From: Pseudidiomarina tainanensis
Lineage (GTDB): Bacteria; Pseudomonadota; Gammaproteobacteria; Enterobacterales; Alteromonadaceae
Length of the DNA: 64,000 bases
Direction of reading: 5' to 3'
NCBI RefSeq assembly: GCF_004214835.1
Contig: NZ_PIQJ01000001.1
Location: 1,364,001-1,428,000, forward strand
Shown here: positions 53,480 through 63,276 of the stretch, one piece after another
How the letters are laid out: each line of letters starts with the position of its first letter
Numbering within the stretch: the stretch's first letter is position 1
Position numbers and translations under genes: made by a program
The notes under the pieces: model-generated
Seen by the model: the letters and a program-made list of their open reading frames with translations, nothing else
Database searches by the model: none
Told to the model about the DNA's origin: nothing

Positions 53480-53782
53480 ATGGCTTCATACAAGCTATCC
53501 AATGCGGCCAAAGAAGATCTACGGCGAATTTACGCATATGGCCTGTCAACTTTTGGTGAACAAGCTGCCGATGATTATTTCTATAAATTTTTCGAGACCT
53601 TCGAACGTATCGCCGAGATTCCTTTTCAGTTTCCGGCTGTTAATGAAGTTCGTCAGGGTTATCGGCGCGGCGTATGTGGTGTTGATAGCATCTATTACCG
53701 CATCAACGAATCGAAGGATAATGGAACGATAGTAGAAATCATCGCCATCCTTGGCGGTCAAGATTTAGAAACGTGGCTCTAG
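53480..53782 (+). CDS. parE: ParE-family toxin
   Basis: 100 residues, complete: YKLSNAAKEDLRRIYAYGLS, the FG-x2-A-DDYFYK helix and the C-terminal strands GVDSIYYRIN, VEIIAILGGQD. Likely gyrase poison. Its 3' end overlaps that of prpF by 4 bp in convergent orientation. Confidence 0.9.
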   Translation: MASYKLSNAAKEDLRRIYAYGLSTFGEQAADDYFYKFFETFERIAEIPFQFPAVNEVRQGYRRGVCGVDSIYYRINESKDNGTIVEIIAILGGQDLETWL

Positions 53783-54975
53783 TCTTGTGGAACGCGCACC
53801 CAACCTTCCATGAGTACACGGGCACTGCGGCTCATAATCGCCTTCGTAACCGTCCATTCACTGTTCACTTGCTTGGCTTCAGCGCCAACGCGCAAAGTGC
53901 CGGATGGATGACCAAATACCACTTGGTTACGATCACCGCCGCCAGCGGCTAAGTTGACCAAAGTGCCGGGAACCGCTGCCGCCGTAGCGATTGCCACCGC
54001 TGCTGTGCCCATCATCGCGTGGTGTAATTTGCCCATCGACATCGCGCGGACTAACACATCAATGTCGCTCGCATTAATGGCTTTGCCGCTTGATGAGACA
54101 TAGTCCGCTGGAGGCGCAACAAATGCGATTTTCGGCGTATGCTGGCGTGACGCTGCTTCATCAATAGATGAAATCAAGCCCATTTTCAGCGCACCATGCG
54201 CTCGCAGAGTTTCAAACTTCAATAGCGCATCGGCATTTTCATTTATCGCACCCTGAAGCTCGGTACCGGTGTAGCCAATATCCGCAGCATTCACAAAAAT
54301 AGTCGGAATACCCGCATTAATGAAAGTGGCTTGTAACCTACCAAAGCCAGGAACTTCAAATTCATCGACCACGTTTCCGGTTGGGAACATAGAGCCACCC
54401 TTTCCGTTCTCTTGAGCGTCTTCATCCGACGCTGGGTCCATAAATTCAACTTGTACCTCAGCCGCAGGAAACGTCACACCGTCAAGCTCGAAGTCGCCGG
54501 TTTCTTGTACTTCACCGTTGGTAATTGGTACGTGAGCAATAATGGTTTTCTGAATATTGGCTTGCCAAATTCGCACAACGCATGTGCCGTTGTCTGGAAT
54601 CCGCGAAGCATCGACCAAGCCATTACTGATTGCAAATGAGCCTACCGCCGCAGTTAAGTTGCCGCAGTTACCGCTCCAATCAATAAATGGCTTATCAATT
54701 GATACTTGGCCAAACAAATAGTCAACATCGTGATCAGCACGAGAGCTACGCGACAAGATCACCGTTTTACTGGTGCTTGATGTCGCGCCGCCCATGCCAT
54801 CGGTGTGTTTACCATACGGATCAGGGCTACCAATGACTCGTAACAGAAGCTTATCGCGAGCCGGGCCTGGCGTCTGTGCCGCTAAAGGCAAATCATCGAG
54901 CTTAAAAAACACCCCTTTCGAGGTACCGCCACGCATATACGTGGCGGCAATTTTTAACTGTGGAGGAAATGCCAT
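53779..54975 (-). CDS. prpF: 2-Methylaconitate cis-trans isomerase PrpF
   Basis: 398 residues, PrpF length, two PrpF/DapF-fold halves; YMRGGTSKGVFFKLDDLP near the start and DWSGNCGNLTAAVGSFAI with the catalytic Cys-x-N are intact. Isomerises the AcnD product in propionate catabolism. 4 bp after acnD. Confidence 0.95.
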   Translation of the reverse strand: MAFPPQLKIAATYMRGGTSKGVFFKLDDLPLAAQTPGPARDKLLLRVIGSPDPYGKHTDGMGGATSSTSKTVILSRSSRADHDVDYLFGQVSIDKPFIDWSGNCGNLTAAVGSFAISNGLVDASRIPDNGTCVVRIWQANIQKTIIAHVPITNGEVQETGDFELDGVTFPAAEVQVEFMDPASDEDAQENGKGGSMFPTGNVVDEFEVPGFGRLQATFINAGIPTIFVNAADIGYTGTELQGAINENADALLKFETLRAHGALKMGLISSIDEAASRQHTPKIAFVAPPADYVSSSGKAINASDIDVLVRAMSMGKLHHAMMGTAAVAIATAAAVPGTLVNLAAGGGDRNQVVFGHPSGTLRVGAEAKQVNSEWTVTKAIMSRSARVLMEGWVRVPQD

Positions 54976-54979
54976 GTGT

Positions 54980-57574
54980 TTACACCTCTCCCGCTAAGAA
55001 GTCTTGTGCAAAGCGTTGTAATACACCGCCGGCAGAGTATATCGACACTTCTTCTGCGGTATCTAAACGACACTTGGTTGGCACTTTCACGGTGTCACCG
55101 TTGGCGCGATGAATCACTAGAGTCATCACAGCACCGGGCTTCACATCACCCTCAACATCAAAGGTTTCGGTACCATCAATATTCAAGGTTTTACGCGTGG
55201 TACCTGCTTCAAATTCAAGAGGTAATACGCCCATACCAATCAAGTTGGTACGGTGAATGCGCTCGAAACCTTCAGCGACAATGCATTCAACACCCGCGAG
55301 ACGAACACCTTTGGCTGCCCAGTCACGCGATGACCCTTGGCCATAGTCTGCACCAGCAACAATAATCAACGGCTGCTTACGCTCCATGTAGGTTTCAATT
55401 GCTTCCCACATGCGCATGACTTTGCCTTCTGGCTCAACACGAGCCAAAGAACCTTGAATCACCTCACCGTTATCATCCAATACCATTTCGTTGAACAGTT
55501 TCGGGTTGGCAAAGGTCGCACGTTGCGCGGTCAAATGATCACCACGGTGTGTCGCATAGCTGTTGAAATCCTCTTCTGGTAAGCCCATTTTTGCCAGATA
55601 TTCACCAGCGGCGCTGTCGGCCAAAATCGCGTTCGACGGCGACAGGTGATCGGTGGTGATGTTGTCACCAAGCACCGCTAACGGACGCAACCCCTTCAAG
55701 CTATTTGCTGAAGCGAATGAGCCTTCCCAATAGGGTGGACGACGAATATAGGTACTCTGCGGACGCCAGTTATATAACGGATCGGTTTTCTCGCCGTAAT
55801 CAACATCGATACTAAACATCGGGTCATACACCGTGCGGAATTGCTCCGGTTTCACCGCTTGCTTCACAATCGCATCGATTTCTTCATCGCTTGGCCAGAT
55901 ATCTTTTAATGTGACTGGGTTACCGTCATGGTCAAAGCCCAACACGTCTTTTTCGATATCAAAACGAATAGTACCTGCGATGGCGTACGCAACTACCAAC
56001 GGCGGTGATGCCAAGAATGCTTGTTTCGCATACGGATGAATCCGACCATCGAAGTTACGGTTACCCGAGAGTACTGCCGTCGAGAACAGATCACGTTCAA
56101 TAATTTCTTTCTGGATTTTCGGGTCTAACGCGCCACTCATCCCGTTACAGGTGGTACACGCAAAACCAACCACACCAAAGCCCAAATTTTCTAGCTCAGG
56201 TAGCAAATTGGCATCTTCAAGATACATTTTCACCGTCTTCGAGCCCGGCGCCAGCGAGGTTTTCACCCACGGCTTACGGGTTAAACCGAGTTTATTCGCG
56301 TTACGGGCAATCAAACCAGCTGCAATCATGTTGCGCGGGTTACTGGTGTTAGTACAGCTGGTGATAGCTGCAATGATCACTGCACCGTCTGGCATGAGAC
56401 CGTTCTCTGGTTGCTCAATATGCTTTGCAATGCCTCGCGAGCTCAGTTCAGCCGCTGGTAGTAACGCGTGCGGATTTGAAGGTCCAGCTAAGTTACGTTC
56501 AACTTTTGACAAATCAAACGTCAATACGCGCTCATATTGAGCACCTTTCATGCTGTCAGCCCACAACCCGGTGTGCTTCGCAAATTTCTCAACAAGCTCA
56601 ACTTGTTTGTCATCGCGACCTGTGAGTTTCAGGTAATCCGTGGTTTGCGAATCAATATAGAACATCGCCGCAGTGGCACCGTATTCTGGCGTCATGTTCG
56701 AAATCGTTGCACGGTCACCGACTGACAGAGCATCAGCGCCCTCACCATAAAACTCTAAATAAGCACCGACCACGCGCTCTTTACGCAAGAAATGCGTAAT
56801 CGCTAGGACTAAATCAGTACCGGTAATACCTGGTTTTAACTTACCAGTTAATTCAACACCGATAATATCTGGCAGACGCATGTACGAAGCGCGGCCAAGC
56901 ATCACGCTTTCAGCTTCCAAACCGCCAACACCGACAGAGATAACGCCCAGCGCATCAACCATTGGGGTATGACTATCGGTACCCACACAGGTATCAGGGA
57001 ATGCGACGTTGTCACGCACTTGCACCACCGGCGACATTTTCTCGAGGTTGATTTGGTGCATGATGCCGTTACCCGGCGGAATCACATCTACGTTCTTGAA
57101 TGCAGTCTTGGTCCAATTGATGAAATGGAAACGGTCGTCGTTACGACGGTCTTCAATGTCACGGTTCTTCTCAAACGCATCTTTTTCAAAGCCTGCATGC
57201 TCAACCGCTAACGAGTGGTCCACAATCAACTGAGTTGGCACTACTGGGTTTACTTTGGCCGGGTCGCCGCCTTTCGCAGCAATGGCATCACGTAAGCCAG
57301 CCAAATCAACTAATGCTGTCTGACCAAGAATGTCATGACAAACAACGCGAGCTGGATACCATGGAAAATCTAAATCGCGTTTGCGCTCAACAATTTGCGT
57401 CAAACAAGCTGTCAAATCTTCCGGATTGCAGCGACGCACTAACTGTTCAGCTAAAATTTTTGAGGTGTATGGCAGGCCGTCATAAGCGCCTGGCTTAATC
57501 GCTTCTACCGCGGCACGTGTATCGTAATACTGTAGCGTAGTGCCCGGGAGCGGTTTACGAAATTCGGTATTCAT
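54980..57574 (-). CDS. acnD: Fe/S-dependent 2-methylisocitrate dehydratase AcnD
   Basis: 864 residues, aconitase-like. Three Fe-S Cys are in SCTNTSNP (Cys) and FACTTCNG; swivel-domain motif GADYGQGSSRDWAAKG with the catalytic Ser region is intact. Dehydrates 2-methylcitrate; with PrpF it replaces PrpD. A hairpin lies upstream at 57619-57646. Confidence 0.96.
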   Translation of the reverse strand: MNTEFRKPLPGTTLQYYDTRAAVEAIKPGAYDGLPYTSKILAEQLVRRCNPEDLTACLTQIVERKRDLDFPWYPARVVCHDILGQTALVDLAGLRDAIAAKGGDPAKVNPVVPTQLIVDHSLAVEHAGFEKDAFEKNRDIEDRRNDDRFHFINWTKTAFKNVDVIPPGNGIMHQINLEKMSPVVQVRDNVAFPDTCVGTDSHTPMVDALGVISVGVGGLEAESVMLGRASYMRLPDIIGVELTGKLKPGITGTDLVLAITHFLRKERVVGAYLEFYGEGADALSVGDRATISNMTPEYGATAAMFYIDSQTTDYLKLTGRDDKQVELVEKFAKHTGLWADSMKGAQYERVLTFDLSKVERNLAGPSNPHALLPAAELSSRGIAKHIEQPENGLMPDGAVIIAAITSCTNTSNPRNMIAAGLIARNANKLGLTRKPWVKTSLAPGSKTVKMYLEDANLLPELENLGFGVVGFACTTCNGMSGALDPKIQKEIIERDLFSTAVLSGNRNFDGRIHPYAKQAFLASPPLVVAYAIAGTIRFDIEKDVLGFDHDGNPVTLKDIWPSDEEIDAIVKQAVKPEQFRTVYDPMFSIDVDYGEKTDPLYNWRPQSTYIRRPPYWEGSFASANSLKGLRPLAVLGDNITTDHLSPSNAILADSAAGEYLAKMGLPEEDFNSYATHRGDHLTAQRATFANPKLFNEMVLDDNGEVIQGSLARVEPEGKVMRMWEAIETYMERKQPLIIVAGADYGQGSSRDWAAKGVRLAGVECIVAEGFERIHRTNLIGMGVLPLEFEAGTTRKTLNIDGTETFDVEGDVKPGAVMTLVIHRANGDTVKVPTKCRLDTAEEVSIYSAGGVLQRFAQDFLAGEV

Positions 57575-57618
57575 GGCTATGCCCCTTCATTAACATCAGT
57601 GTTTTCATTCGGAAAGCC

Positions 57619-57646
57619 AAAAAGAGGCACCGAAGTGCCTCTTTTT
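57619..57646 (-). terminator. hairpin between prpC and acnD
   Basis: AAAAAGAGGCAC-CGAA-GTGCCTCTTTTT, a 12-bp stem with T-run on both strands. It lies inside the operon, so it may be partial, lowering acnD-prpF relative to prpBC. Confidence 0.8.
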
Positions 57647-57653
57647 CATCTGC

Positions 57654-58778
57654 TTAGCGGTCTTCCAAAGCAGGTACTGGACGTGGCGCTGGGCCAGTAT
57701 AGTCGGCACTCGGACGAATAATACGGTTATTCGCGCGTTGCTCTTTCACGTGCGCAGTCCAGCCGGTTACGCGTGACATAACGAAAATCGGCGTAAACAA
57801 CTTGGTCGGAATGCCCATATAGTGATAAGCCGAAGCATGGAAGAAATCAGCGTTCGGGAATAATTTTTTCTCGCGCCACATGACTTCTTCACAACGAACT
57901 GACACATCGTACAAACGGCTGTCGCCGAACTCTTTCGAGAGTTTCTCAGACCATTCTTTGATAATGTCATTACGTGGATCGAACTCGCGATAAATTGCAT
58001 GACCGAAGCCCATGATTTTCTCTTTGCGCTCAAGCATGCCCATCAGCGTTTTTTCTGCATCGTCAGCATCTTTCATATTCTCAATCAATTCCATGGCTGC
58101 TTCGTTCGCACCACCATGCAATGGGCCACGCAGTGAACCAATGGCGCCTGTGACACATGAGAAAATATCTGACAAGGTTGACGCACAAACACGTGCTGTG
58201 AAGGTTGATGCATTAAACTCGTGTTCTGCATACAGAATCAATGAGGTATTCATCACGTCGGTGTGCAGTTTCGACGGCGCCTTGTCATGTAATAAGTGCA
58301 AGAAATGCGCGCCAATTGAATCGTCATCTGTTTGCGTTTCAATACGCTTGCCTTCATGGCTAAAACGATACCAGTACAGCAAAATGCTTGGGAAAGCCGC
58401 CAACATGCGCTCAATCTTTGCGTCCGCTTGGTTGAAGTCTTCTTCTGGCTCAATGTTACCTAAGAATGAACAACCAGTGCGCATAACATCCATCGGGTGT
58501 GCGTCAGCTGGAATACGCTCAAGCACATCTTTAAGCTCTTGTGGCAAGCCACGCTGCTTCTTCAGGCGAGCTTTGTATTCAGCCAGTTGTTCTTTGGTTG
58601 GCAACTCGCCCTGTGATAGTAAGTAAGCCACTTCTTCAAAGCTCACTTTGTCAGCTAATTCTTTAATGTCATAGCCATAATAGGTTAGGCCTGAACCGCT
58701 TTTGCCAACGGTACATAGTGCTGTTTCGCCTGCTACTTGTCCGCGCAAACCCGCGCCCGTCAATTTCTTATCAACCAT
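57654..58778 (-). CDS. prpC: 2-Methylcitrate synthase PrpC
   Basis: 374 residues, citrate-synthase fold with catalytic His in PLHGGANEAA and GFGHAIYREFDPRN, and Asp region in HASAYHYMGIP. GGAG precedes ATG 58778. It condenses propionyl-CoA with oxaloacetate. Third gene of the operon. Confidence 0.96.
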   Translation of the reverse strand: MVDKKLTGAGLRGQVAGETALCTVGKSGSGLTYYGYDIKELADKVSFEEVAYLLSQGELPTKEQLAEYKARLKKQRGLPQELKDVLERIPADAHPMDVMRTGCSFLGNIEPEEDFNQADAKIERMLAAFPSILLYWYRFSHEGKRIETQTDDDSIGAHFLHLLHDKAPSKLHTDVMNTSLILYAEHEFNASTFTARVCASTLSDIFSCVTGAIGSLRGPLHGGANEAAMELIENMKDADDAEKTLMGMLERKEKIMGFGHAIYREFDPRNDIIKEWSEKLSKEFGDSRLYDVSVRCEEVMWREKKLFPNADFFHASAYHYMGIPTKLFTPIFVMSRVTGWTAHVKEQRANNRIIRPSADYTGPAPRPVPALEDR

Positions 58779-58818
58779 CTCTCACTCCTTATTTTGAAAA
58801 TCTAAGGCGATATTAGCA

Positions 58819-58862
58819 ATTGGATATTAGATATTAGTGTCCCGTGTTTTCTAATATCCAAT
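58819..58862 (-). repeat. 12-bp inverted repeat between prpB and prpC
   Basis: ATTGGATATTAG and CTAATATCCAAT with a 20-nt loop; ATATTAG is also repeated directly. AT-rich, lying in the 111-bp gap; could stabilise or process the transcript. Confidence 0.6.
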
Positions 58863-58889
58863 ATCTATTATCTAATAGCGCTTTGGTTT

Positions 58890-59768
58890 TTATTTTTTGA
58901 ATAACTGATCGAGCTTGTCTTCGAACGCATGATAATTTAAGAAGTCATACAACTCCGCGCGCGTTTGCATGCTATCGACAACATCTTTCTGATGGCCGTT
59001 TGCCAAAATACTCTCGTAGACATTGAGTGCTGCTTTATTCATGGCACGGAAAGCGCTCAGCGGATACAACACTAACTCGATGCCAACTTCCGCTAATTCG
59101 TCTTTGCTAAATAATGGCGTGGCACCAAACTCGGTAATATTCGCAAGTACTGGTACATCTAGCGCCTTGGTGAACGCTTGGTAGTGCTCAAGCGTATGGA
59201 CCGCTTCAGCAAAAATAGCATCAGCGCCAGCTTCCACACACGCTTGTGCACGTTCAATAGCAGCCTCCAAACCTTCTTGTTGGAAGGCATCGGTACGCGC
59301 CATAATGAAGAATTGATCGTCAATACGCGCATCAACGGCTGCTTTTACGCGATCAACCATTTCTGCCTGCGAGACAATTTCTTTGTTCGGACGGTGTCCA
59401 CAGCGTTTCTGCGCAACTTGGTCCTCAATATGGAAGCCTGCAGCGCCAGCACGCGTCATTTCTTTAACGGTACGAGCAATATTGAACGCCCCGCCCCAGC
59501 CGGTGTCTGCATCCACTAGTAGCGGCACATCGGTTGCGCCCGTAATACGGCGAATATCTTCGCACACGTCGTTCAGTGACGTCATGCCTAAATCTGGCAA
59601 GCCAAACGATGCGTTGGCAACGCCTGCACCCGACAAGTATAGCGCTTGGTGGCCAACACGCTCCGCCATCATTGCCGTATACGCATTAATGGTACCAACA
59701 ATTTGTAATGGTTTATTGTCGGTAATCGCTTGGCGGAATTTTGCGCCCGCACTGTGAGTTTGTGTCAT
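58890..59768 (-). CDS. prpB: 2-Methylisocitrate lyase PrpB
   Basis: 292 residues, isocitrate-lyase/PEP-mutase TIM barrel; catalytic KRCGHRPNK motif, DADTGWGG metal site and RTDAF are intact. Splits methylisocitrate to pyruvate and succinate. Start 1 bp from the regulator stop, with GGGGAAG ribosome site. Confidence 0.96.
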   Translation of the reverse strand: MTQTHSAGAKFRQAITDNKPLQIVGTINAYTAMMAERVGHQALYLSGAGVANASFGLPDLGMTSLNDVCEDIRRITGATDVPLLVDADTGWGGAFNIARTVKEMTRAGAAGFHIEDQVAQKRCGHRPNKEIVSQAEMVDRVKAAVDARIDDQFFIMARTDAFQQEGLEAAIERAQACVEAGADAIFAEAVHTLEHYQAFTKALDVPVLANITEFGATPLFSKDELAEVGIELVLYPLSAFRAMNKAALNVYESILANGHQKDVVDSMQTRAELYDFLNYHAFEDKLDQLFKK

Positions 59769-59769
59769 G

Positions 59770-60471
59770 TTACTTCCCCAATTGTTGCAGTTTCAATTCG
59801 ATGTTGCCGCGCGAGGCGGCAATGTGACGACGCATCAAAAGATCCGCCAACTCGCCATCGCGATTGGCAATGGCGTTAATAATAGCTTTATGCTCATCAA
59901 AGGCACGTGAAACACGCGGGCCATTCATCCCCAACTGCACGCGGTACATACGCACAAGAAAATAGAGCTCATCGCACAGCATATTAATCAAATATGGATT
60001 TTTACTGCCGATAATGATGCGGTAATGAAAATCTAAATCGCCGGCTTCTTGATAGTAGCTTTCACCTTCACGAACCCGCTGAGTGTTTAAATGTTGGTCA
60101 AGCAAACCGCGCAACTGTTCAATTTCTTGCTCATCCATATTTTCTGCCGCGAGTCGACATGCGAGCCCTTCGAGTTCCTCCCGAATTTGATACAACGCAC
60201 GTAACCCTTCCGTAGATAATTTCACCACGCGTGCACCAGCGTTCGGGATACGTTCGATCAAGTGACAGCGCTCAAGTCGCGCCATGGCTTCGCGCAATGG
60301 GGCTCGACTCACGTTGAATTTACGCGCCAATTCTGGCTCGCTAATCTTACTGCCTGATGCTATTTCGCCTTCAACTATCGTCCGCTGCATCTCGAGTAAG
60401 AGTCGATCGGATGAAGTGACAGGCGAGCGCCATAATGGACTTTGTGGTGAATCGGTCATGATTGTCGACAT
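59770..60471 (-). CDS. GntR (FadR-subfamily) regulator of the methylcitrate operon
   Basis: 233 residues (229 if ATG 60457-60459 is used; neither start has a clear ribosome site). N-terminal winged helix ([20 protein letters not shown]) and helical FCD ligand domain with metal-site His and Asp ([12 protein letters not shown]). It heads the operon and probably represses it until methylcitrate appears. Confidence 0.9.
   Translation of the reverse strand: MSTIMTDSPQSPLWRSPVTSSDRLLLEMQRTIVEGEIASGSKISEPELARKFNVSRAPLREAMARLERCHLIERIPNAGARVVKLSTEGLRALYQIREELEGLACRLAAENMDEQEIEQLRGLLDQHLNTQRVREGESYYQEAGDLDFHYRIIIGSKNPYLINMLCDELYFLVRMYRVQLGMNGPRVSRAFDEHKAIINAIANRDGELADLLMRRHIAASRGNIELKLQQLGK
60462..60471. 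promoter_or_regulatory. GntR operator-like site at the regulator start
   Basis: TTGTCGACAT, 9 of 10 like the half-palindrome at 60535-60546, overlapping the first possible start codon. It suggests autoregulation and would fit use of the later ATG at 60457-60459. Confidence 0.5.
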
Positions 60472-60534
60472 ATTTTATGAGTTGAACGAATGATACGCTC
60501 ATTAACAGCCAATTCCAAGTGGAACACAAAACTT

Positions 60535-60546
60535 ATTGTCGACAAT
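60535..60546. promoter_or_regulatory. GntR operator-like perfect palindrome
   Basis: ATTGTCGACAAT, a perfect 12-bp palindrome with the GT-N2-AC core used by FadR-type GntR proteins, in the region shared by the operon and the divergent c-di-GMP gene. Related half sites CGACAAT follow at about 60597 and 60618. Confidence 0.65.
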
Positions 60547-60644
60547 TTATTTTTTTGAACGGTCTACTATATTTTCCCGTAGTATGTTGATACAAACGAC
60601 AATACCTACGAGAAATCGACAATAAAAAGAGCAACAAGAAAAAT

Positions 60645-62780
60645 ATGGAATTATTCTTCGATTTTGGGCAGGCGACACAACCTATTATTTTCGGCCGTCA
60701 TAATTTATTTCTCGTCTTTTTATCTTATGCTGTTGCCCTGCTCGGCGCCTACACGTCTTTATTAACACTGACTCGCGCTGGTTCTTACAAACAAACCACC
60801 TTTCGTCATGTGTGGCTCATTGTCAGCGCCGTGATTGCTGGCTTGGCTGTTTGGAGTATGCATTTTATTGGCATGCTGGCATTCGAAATACCGTTAGAAA
60901 TTTCTCATCAGGTCGACTTAACTTTGTTGTCGGTCATTCCAGCAATTATCGCCAATTGGTTTGCGCTGAAAACGCAAGTTGCTGAAAAAGCCCCTTATAC
61001 GGCACCACTTTCATTAACAGTGGTTGCCGGTATGGTTTTGGGGTTAGGCATTGGCACTATGCATTATGTTGGCATGGCGGCAATGCAGTTTAATGGCACG
61101 TTACTTTATGATCAGGGATGGTTTGTTGTTTCAATAGCGGTCGCGTTGGGCCTTGGTGTCATTGCCATGCTGGCATACCGAGTGATGAATCGCTGGTCAC
61201 GAAAAACGCCCGTATCGCGTTTGTTAAGTCGCATCGTATCTGCCGCCTTAATCGCTCTCGCAATTAGCGGGATGCATTACACTGCGATGTTTGCAGCACG
61301 ATTTTATGGTGTTGTTGACGTCAATGGTCAACATCAGCACGACCATTGGCTCGCTTATTTCATTGGAATTTGCGCGGTCGTCGCCATTCTCGTTGCTGTA
61401 TTTGGTACCTTTGTCGATAAACGTTTGTACGCCCAAGCTAAATCGCAAAAAGAAGCGCGTTCAATCATTCATAATCTCGCAACACGCGATAGTTTAACCG
61501 GTCTGGCCAATCGGCAAATGCTGATTGAGCAATTAGAAACCATTGATCATGCCACGTATGCGCTAGCAATTTTCGATCTCGACAAGTTCAAAGCGCTTAA
61601 CAATAACTTTGGAGCAAGTAATGGTGATTTGGTATTGCAAGAAGTCGCCGATCGATTACAGCAACATTTGAGTCAATTGACCGATAAAAAAACTTTCATT
61701 GCTCGCTTAGCCGGAAATGAATTTGCTGTCGTGCTACCGTGCTCGATGCACGCTGATGATCATCGTTCAAAAGTTGAGACATTCGCACTCATCAAAGCCA
61801 TCCAGTCGCGACTTGAGCAACCATACAAGTTGGGGCATTTTACTCATCTGCTCACAGTATCCGTTGGAATCACCCGTTTCGACAAACAGAGTTTACCCGA
61901 CTCTATTCTTGGCGAGGCCGGCTTAGCCTTGGCGTATGCGAAGTTGAATCATCATCATAGTGGTGTTGAGGTTTTCCATGCAAACATGGCTGAACAAGCA
62001 AAGCAACGAGCGAAGCTCGAAAAAGATTTACGCAGTGCTCTGACACGGAATGAGTTGCAGCTGTTCGTGCAACCTCAGGTAAATCAGCATGAGGACATCG
62101 TCGGCGCTGAAGCTTTGTTGCGTTGGCATCATCCCGAACAAGGTTGGGTCTCCCCGGCTGAATTCATTCCAATCGCTGAAGAGTCAGGTCTAATCATCGA
62201 AATCGGTGATTGGATTATTCAACAAGCCTGCGTGATTTTACAATCCTGGAGCAAATCCCCAGAGACAGCATCCATCACACTCGCCATTAATGTCAGTGGT
62301 CGACAATTTCAACAGCCTGATTTTGTCGACAAACTCAATCAAGCATTACAACGTAATGCCATTGATGCATCGCGTCTCAAACTTGAGATCACAGAGAGCC
62401 TGATGCTGCATGATATTGAAATTGTCGCAGAAAAAATGCGTCAGCTTACAAAATTTGGCGTGCAATTCGCTATCGATGATTTCGGTACGGGTTACTCGTC
62501 ACTCTTATATTTGGCGGAATTACCATTTGAGACACTCAAGATTGATGTGCAGTTCGTACGCGATATGCTTCATCAGAAATCAACAGCGACGATTGTTCAG
62601 GCCATCATACAATTGGCACAAAGCTTAAAACTCTCGGTCATCGCTGAGGGTGTTGAAGAACCTGAACAACGTCAATTTTTAACCCAATTGGGTTGTTACA
62701 TCTATCAAGGTTATTTATTCGGCCGCCCCGTTTCTGTAAATGAGTTCAATCAAGCATTTAAACATGTTAGAACACCGTAA
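60645..62780 (+). CDS. MHYT-GGDEF-EAL c-di-GMP protein with degenerate GGDEF
   Basis: 711 residues: seven-helix MHYT sensor (1-255; MHFIGMLAF, MHYVGMAAM, MHYTAMFAA), proposed to bind copper or sense gases; GGDEF domain (about 280-430) whose active site reads AGNEF, so cyclase activity is doubtful; EAL domain (about 450-705) with AEALLRW and DDFGTGYSSL, so likely an active phosphodiesterase. Lies divergent from the prp regulator. Confidence 0.93.
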   Translation: MELFFDFGQATQPIIFGRHNLFLVFLSYAVALLGAYTSLLTLTRAGSYKQTTFRHVWLIVSAVIAGLAVWSMHFIGMLAFEIPLEISHQVDLTLLSVIPAIIANWFALKTQVAEKAPYTAPLSLTVVAGMVLGLGIGTMHYVGMAAMQFNGTLLYDQGWFVVSIAVALGLGVIAMLAYRVMNRWSRKTPVSRLLSRIVSAALIALAISGMHYTAMFAARFYGVVDVNGQHQHDHWLAYFIGICAVVAILVAVFGTFVDKRLYAQAKSQKEARSIIHNLATRDSLTGLANRQMLIEQLETIDHATYALAIFDLDKFKALNNNFGASNGDLVLQEVADRLQQHLSQLTDKKTFIARLAGNEFAVVLPCSMHADDHRSKVETFALIKAIQSRLEQPYKLGHFTHLLTVSVGITRFDKQSLPDSILGEAGLALAYAKLNHHHSGVEVFHANMAEQAKQRAKLEKDLRSALTRNELQLFVQPQVNQHEDIVGAEALLRWHHPEQGWVSPAEFIPIAEESGLIIEIGDWIIQQACVILQSWSKSPETASITLAINVSGRQFQQPDFVDKLNQALQRNAIDASRLKLEITESLMLHDIEIVAEKMRQLTKFGVQFAIDDFGTGYSSLLYLAELPFETLKIDVQFVRDMLHQKSTATIVQAIIQLAQSLKLSVIAEGVEEPEQRQFLTQLGCYIYQGYLFGRPVSVNEFNQAFKHVRTP

Positions 62781-63081
62781 TCTTAAATTGGTGTTGTTTA
62801 TCATATTTTACGGTATACCCGACTGCACGACTCACTTCGTTATTCAAATAAGCATCTTGTAAGGTCACCTTCGCTGAACACAACACTTCGCCAGTTGCGA
62901 AGTTGGTTCGCAATGTGGTGATCCCCATCGATTTAAACTCAACGTGTCCAGGCAATTGGGTCATAACAAACTGACGGATTTCGCGTTTCGCTAACGCCGC
63001 ATCACATGAAGGACTAAGATCACTGCATCCTGCCATTAAACAGCAGCTGCCACTTAAAATAACACAACGAATGGTGTTCAA
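62767..63081 (-). CDS. Small lipoprotein of unknown function
   Basis: 104 residues with lipobox LMAGC (Cys 19); mature part beta-rich with Cys pairs (SCDAALAK, LCSAKV). Overlaps the 3' end of the c-di-GMP gene by 14 bp, convergent. No family recognised. Confidence 0.7.
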   Translation of the reverse strand: MNTIRCVILSGSCCLMAGCSDLSPSCDAALAKREIRQFVMTQLPGHVEFKSMGITTLRTNFATGEVLCSAKVTLQDAYLNNEVSRAVGYTVKYDKQHQFKITVF

Positions 63082-63276
63082 ACCTACCCCTTCACATGCA
63101 ACTCATATAAAAGGAATCCCTTCCTGACCACCTTTCCCTGAAGTATCTATCGGGAGATAGATAACATTTAAAAAACATTTAAATATGTCGATTGACTTTG
63201 AATAGAATAGAAAGCTCTGCAGCGAAAGGCAATATAACATTCGCTAATTCGCTTGATTTATCTGGTGGAGGGATCC

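Noticed and set aside
58012-58626. 204-codon plus-strand open frame
   Set aside because: It is antisense to prpC, which has full catalytic motifs; Ser-rich composition is typical of a shadow frame.
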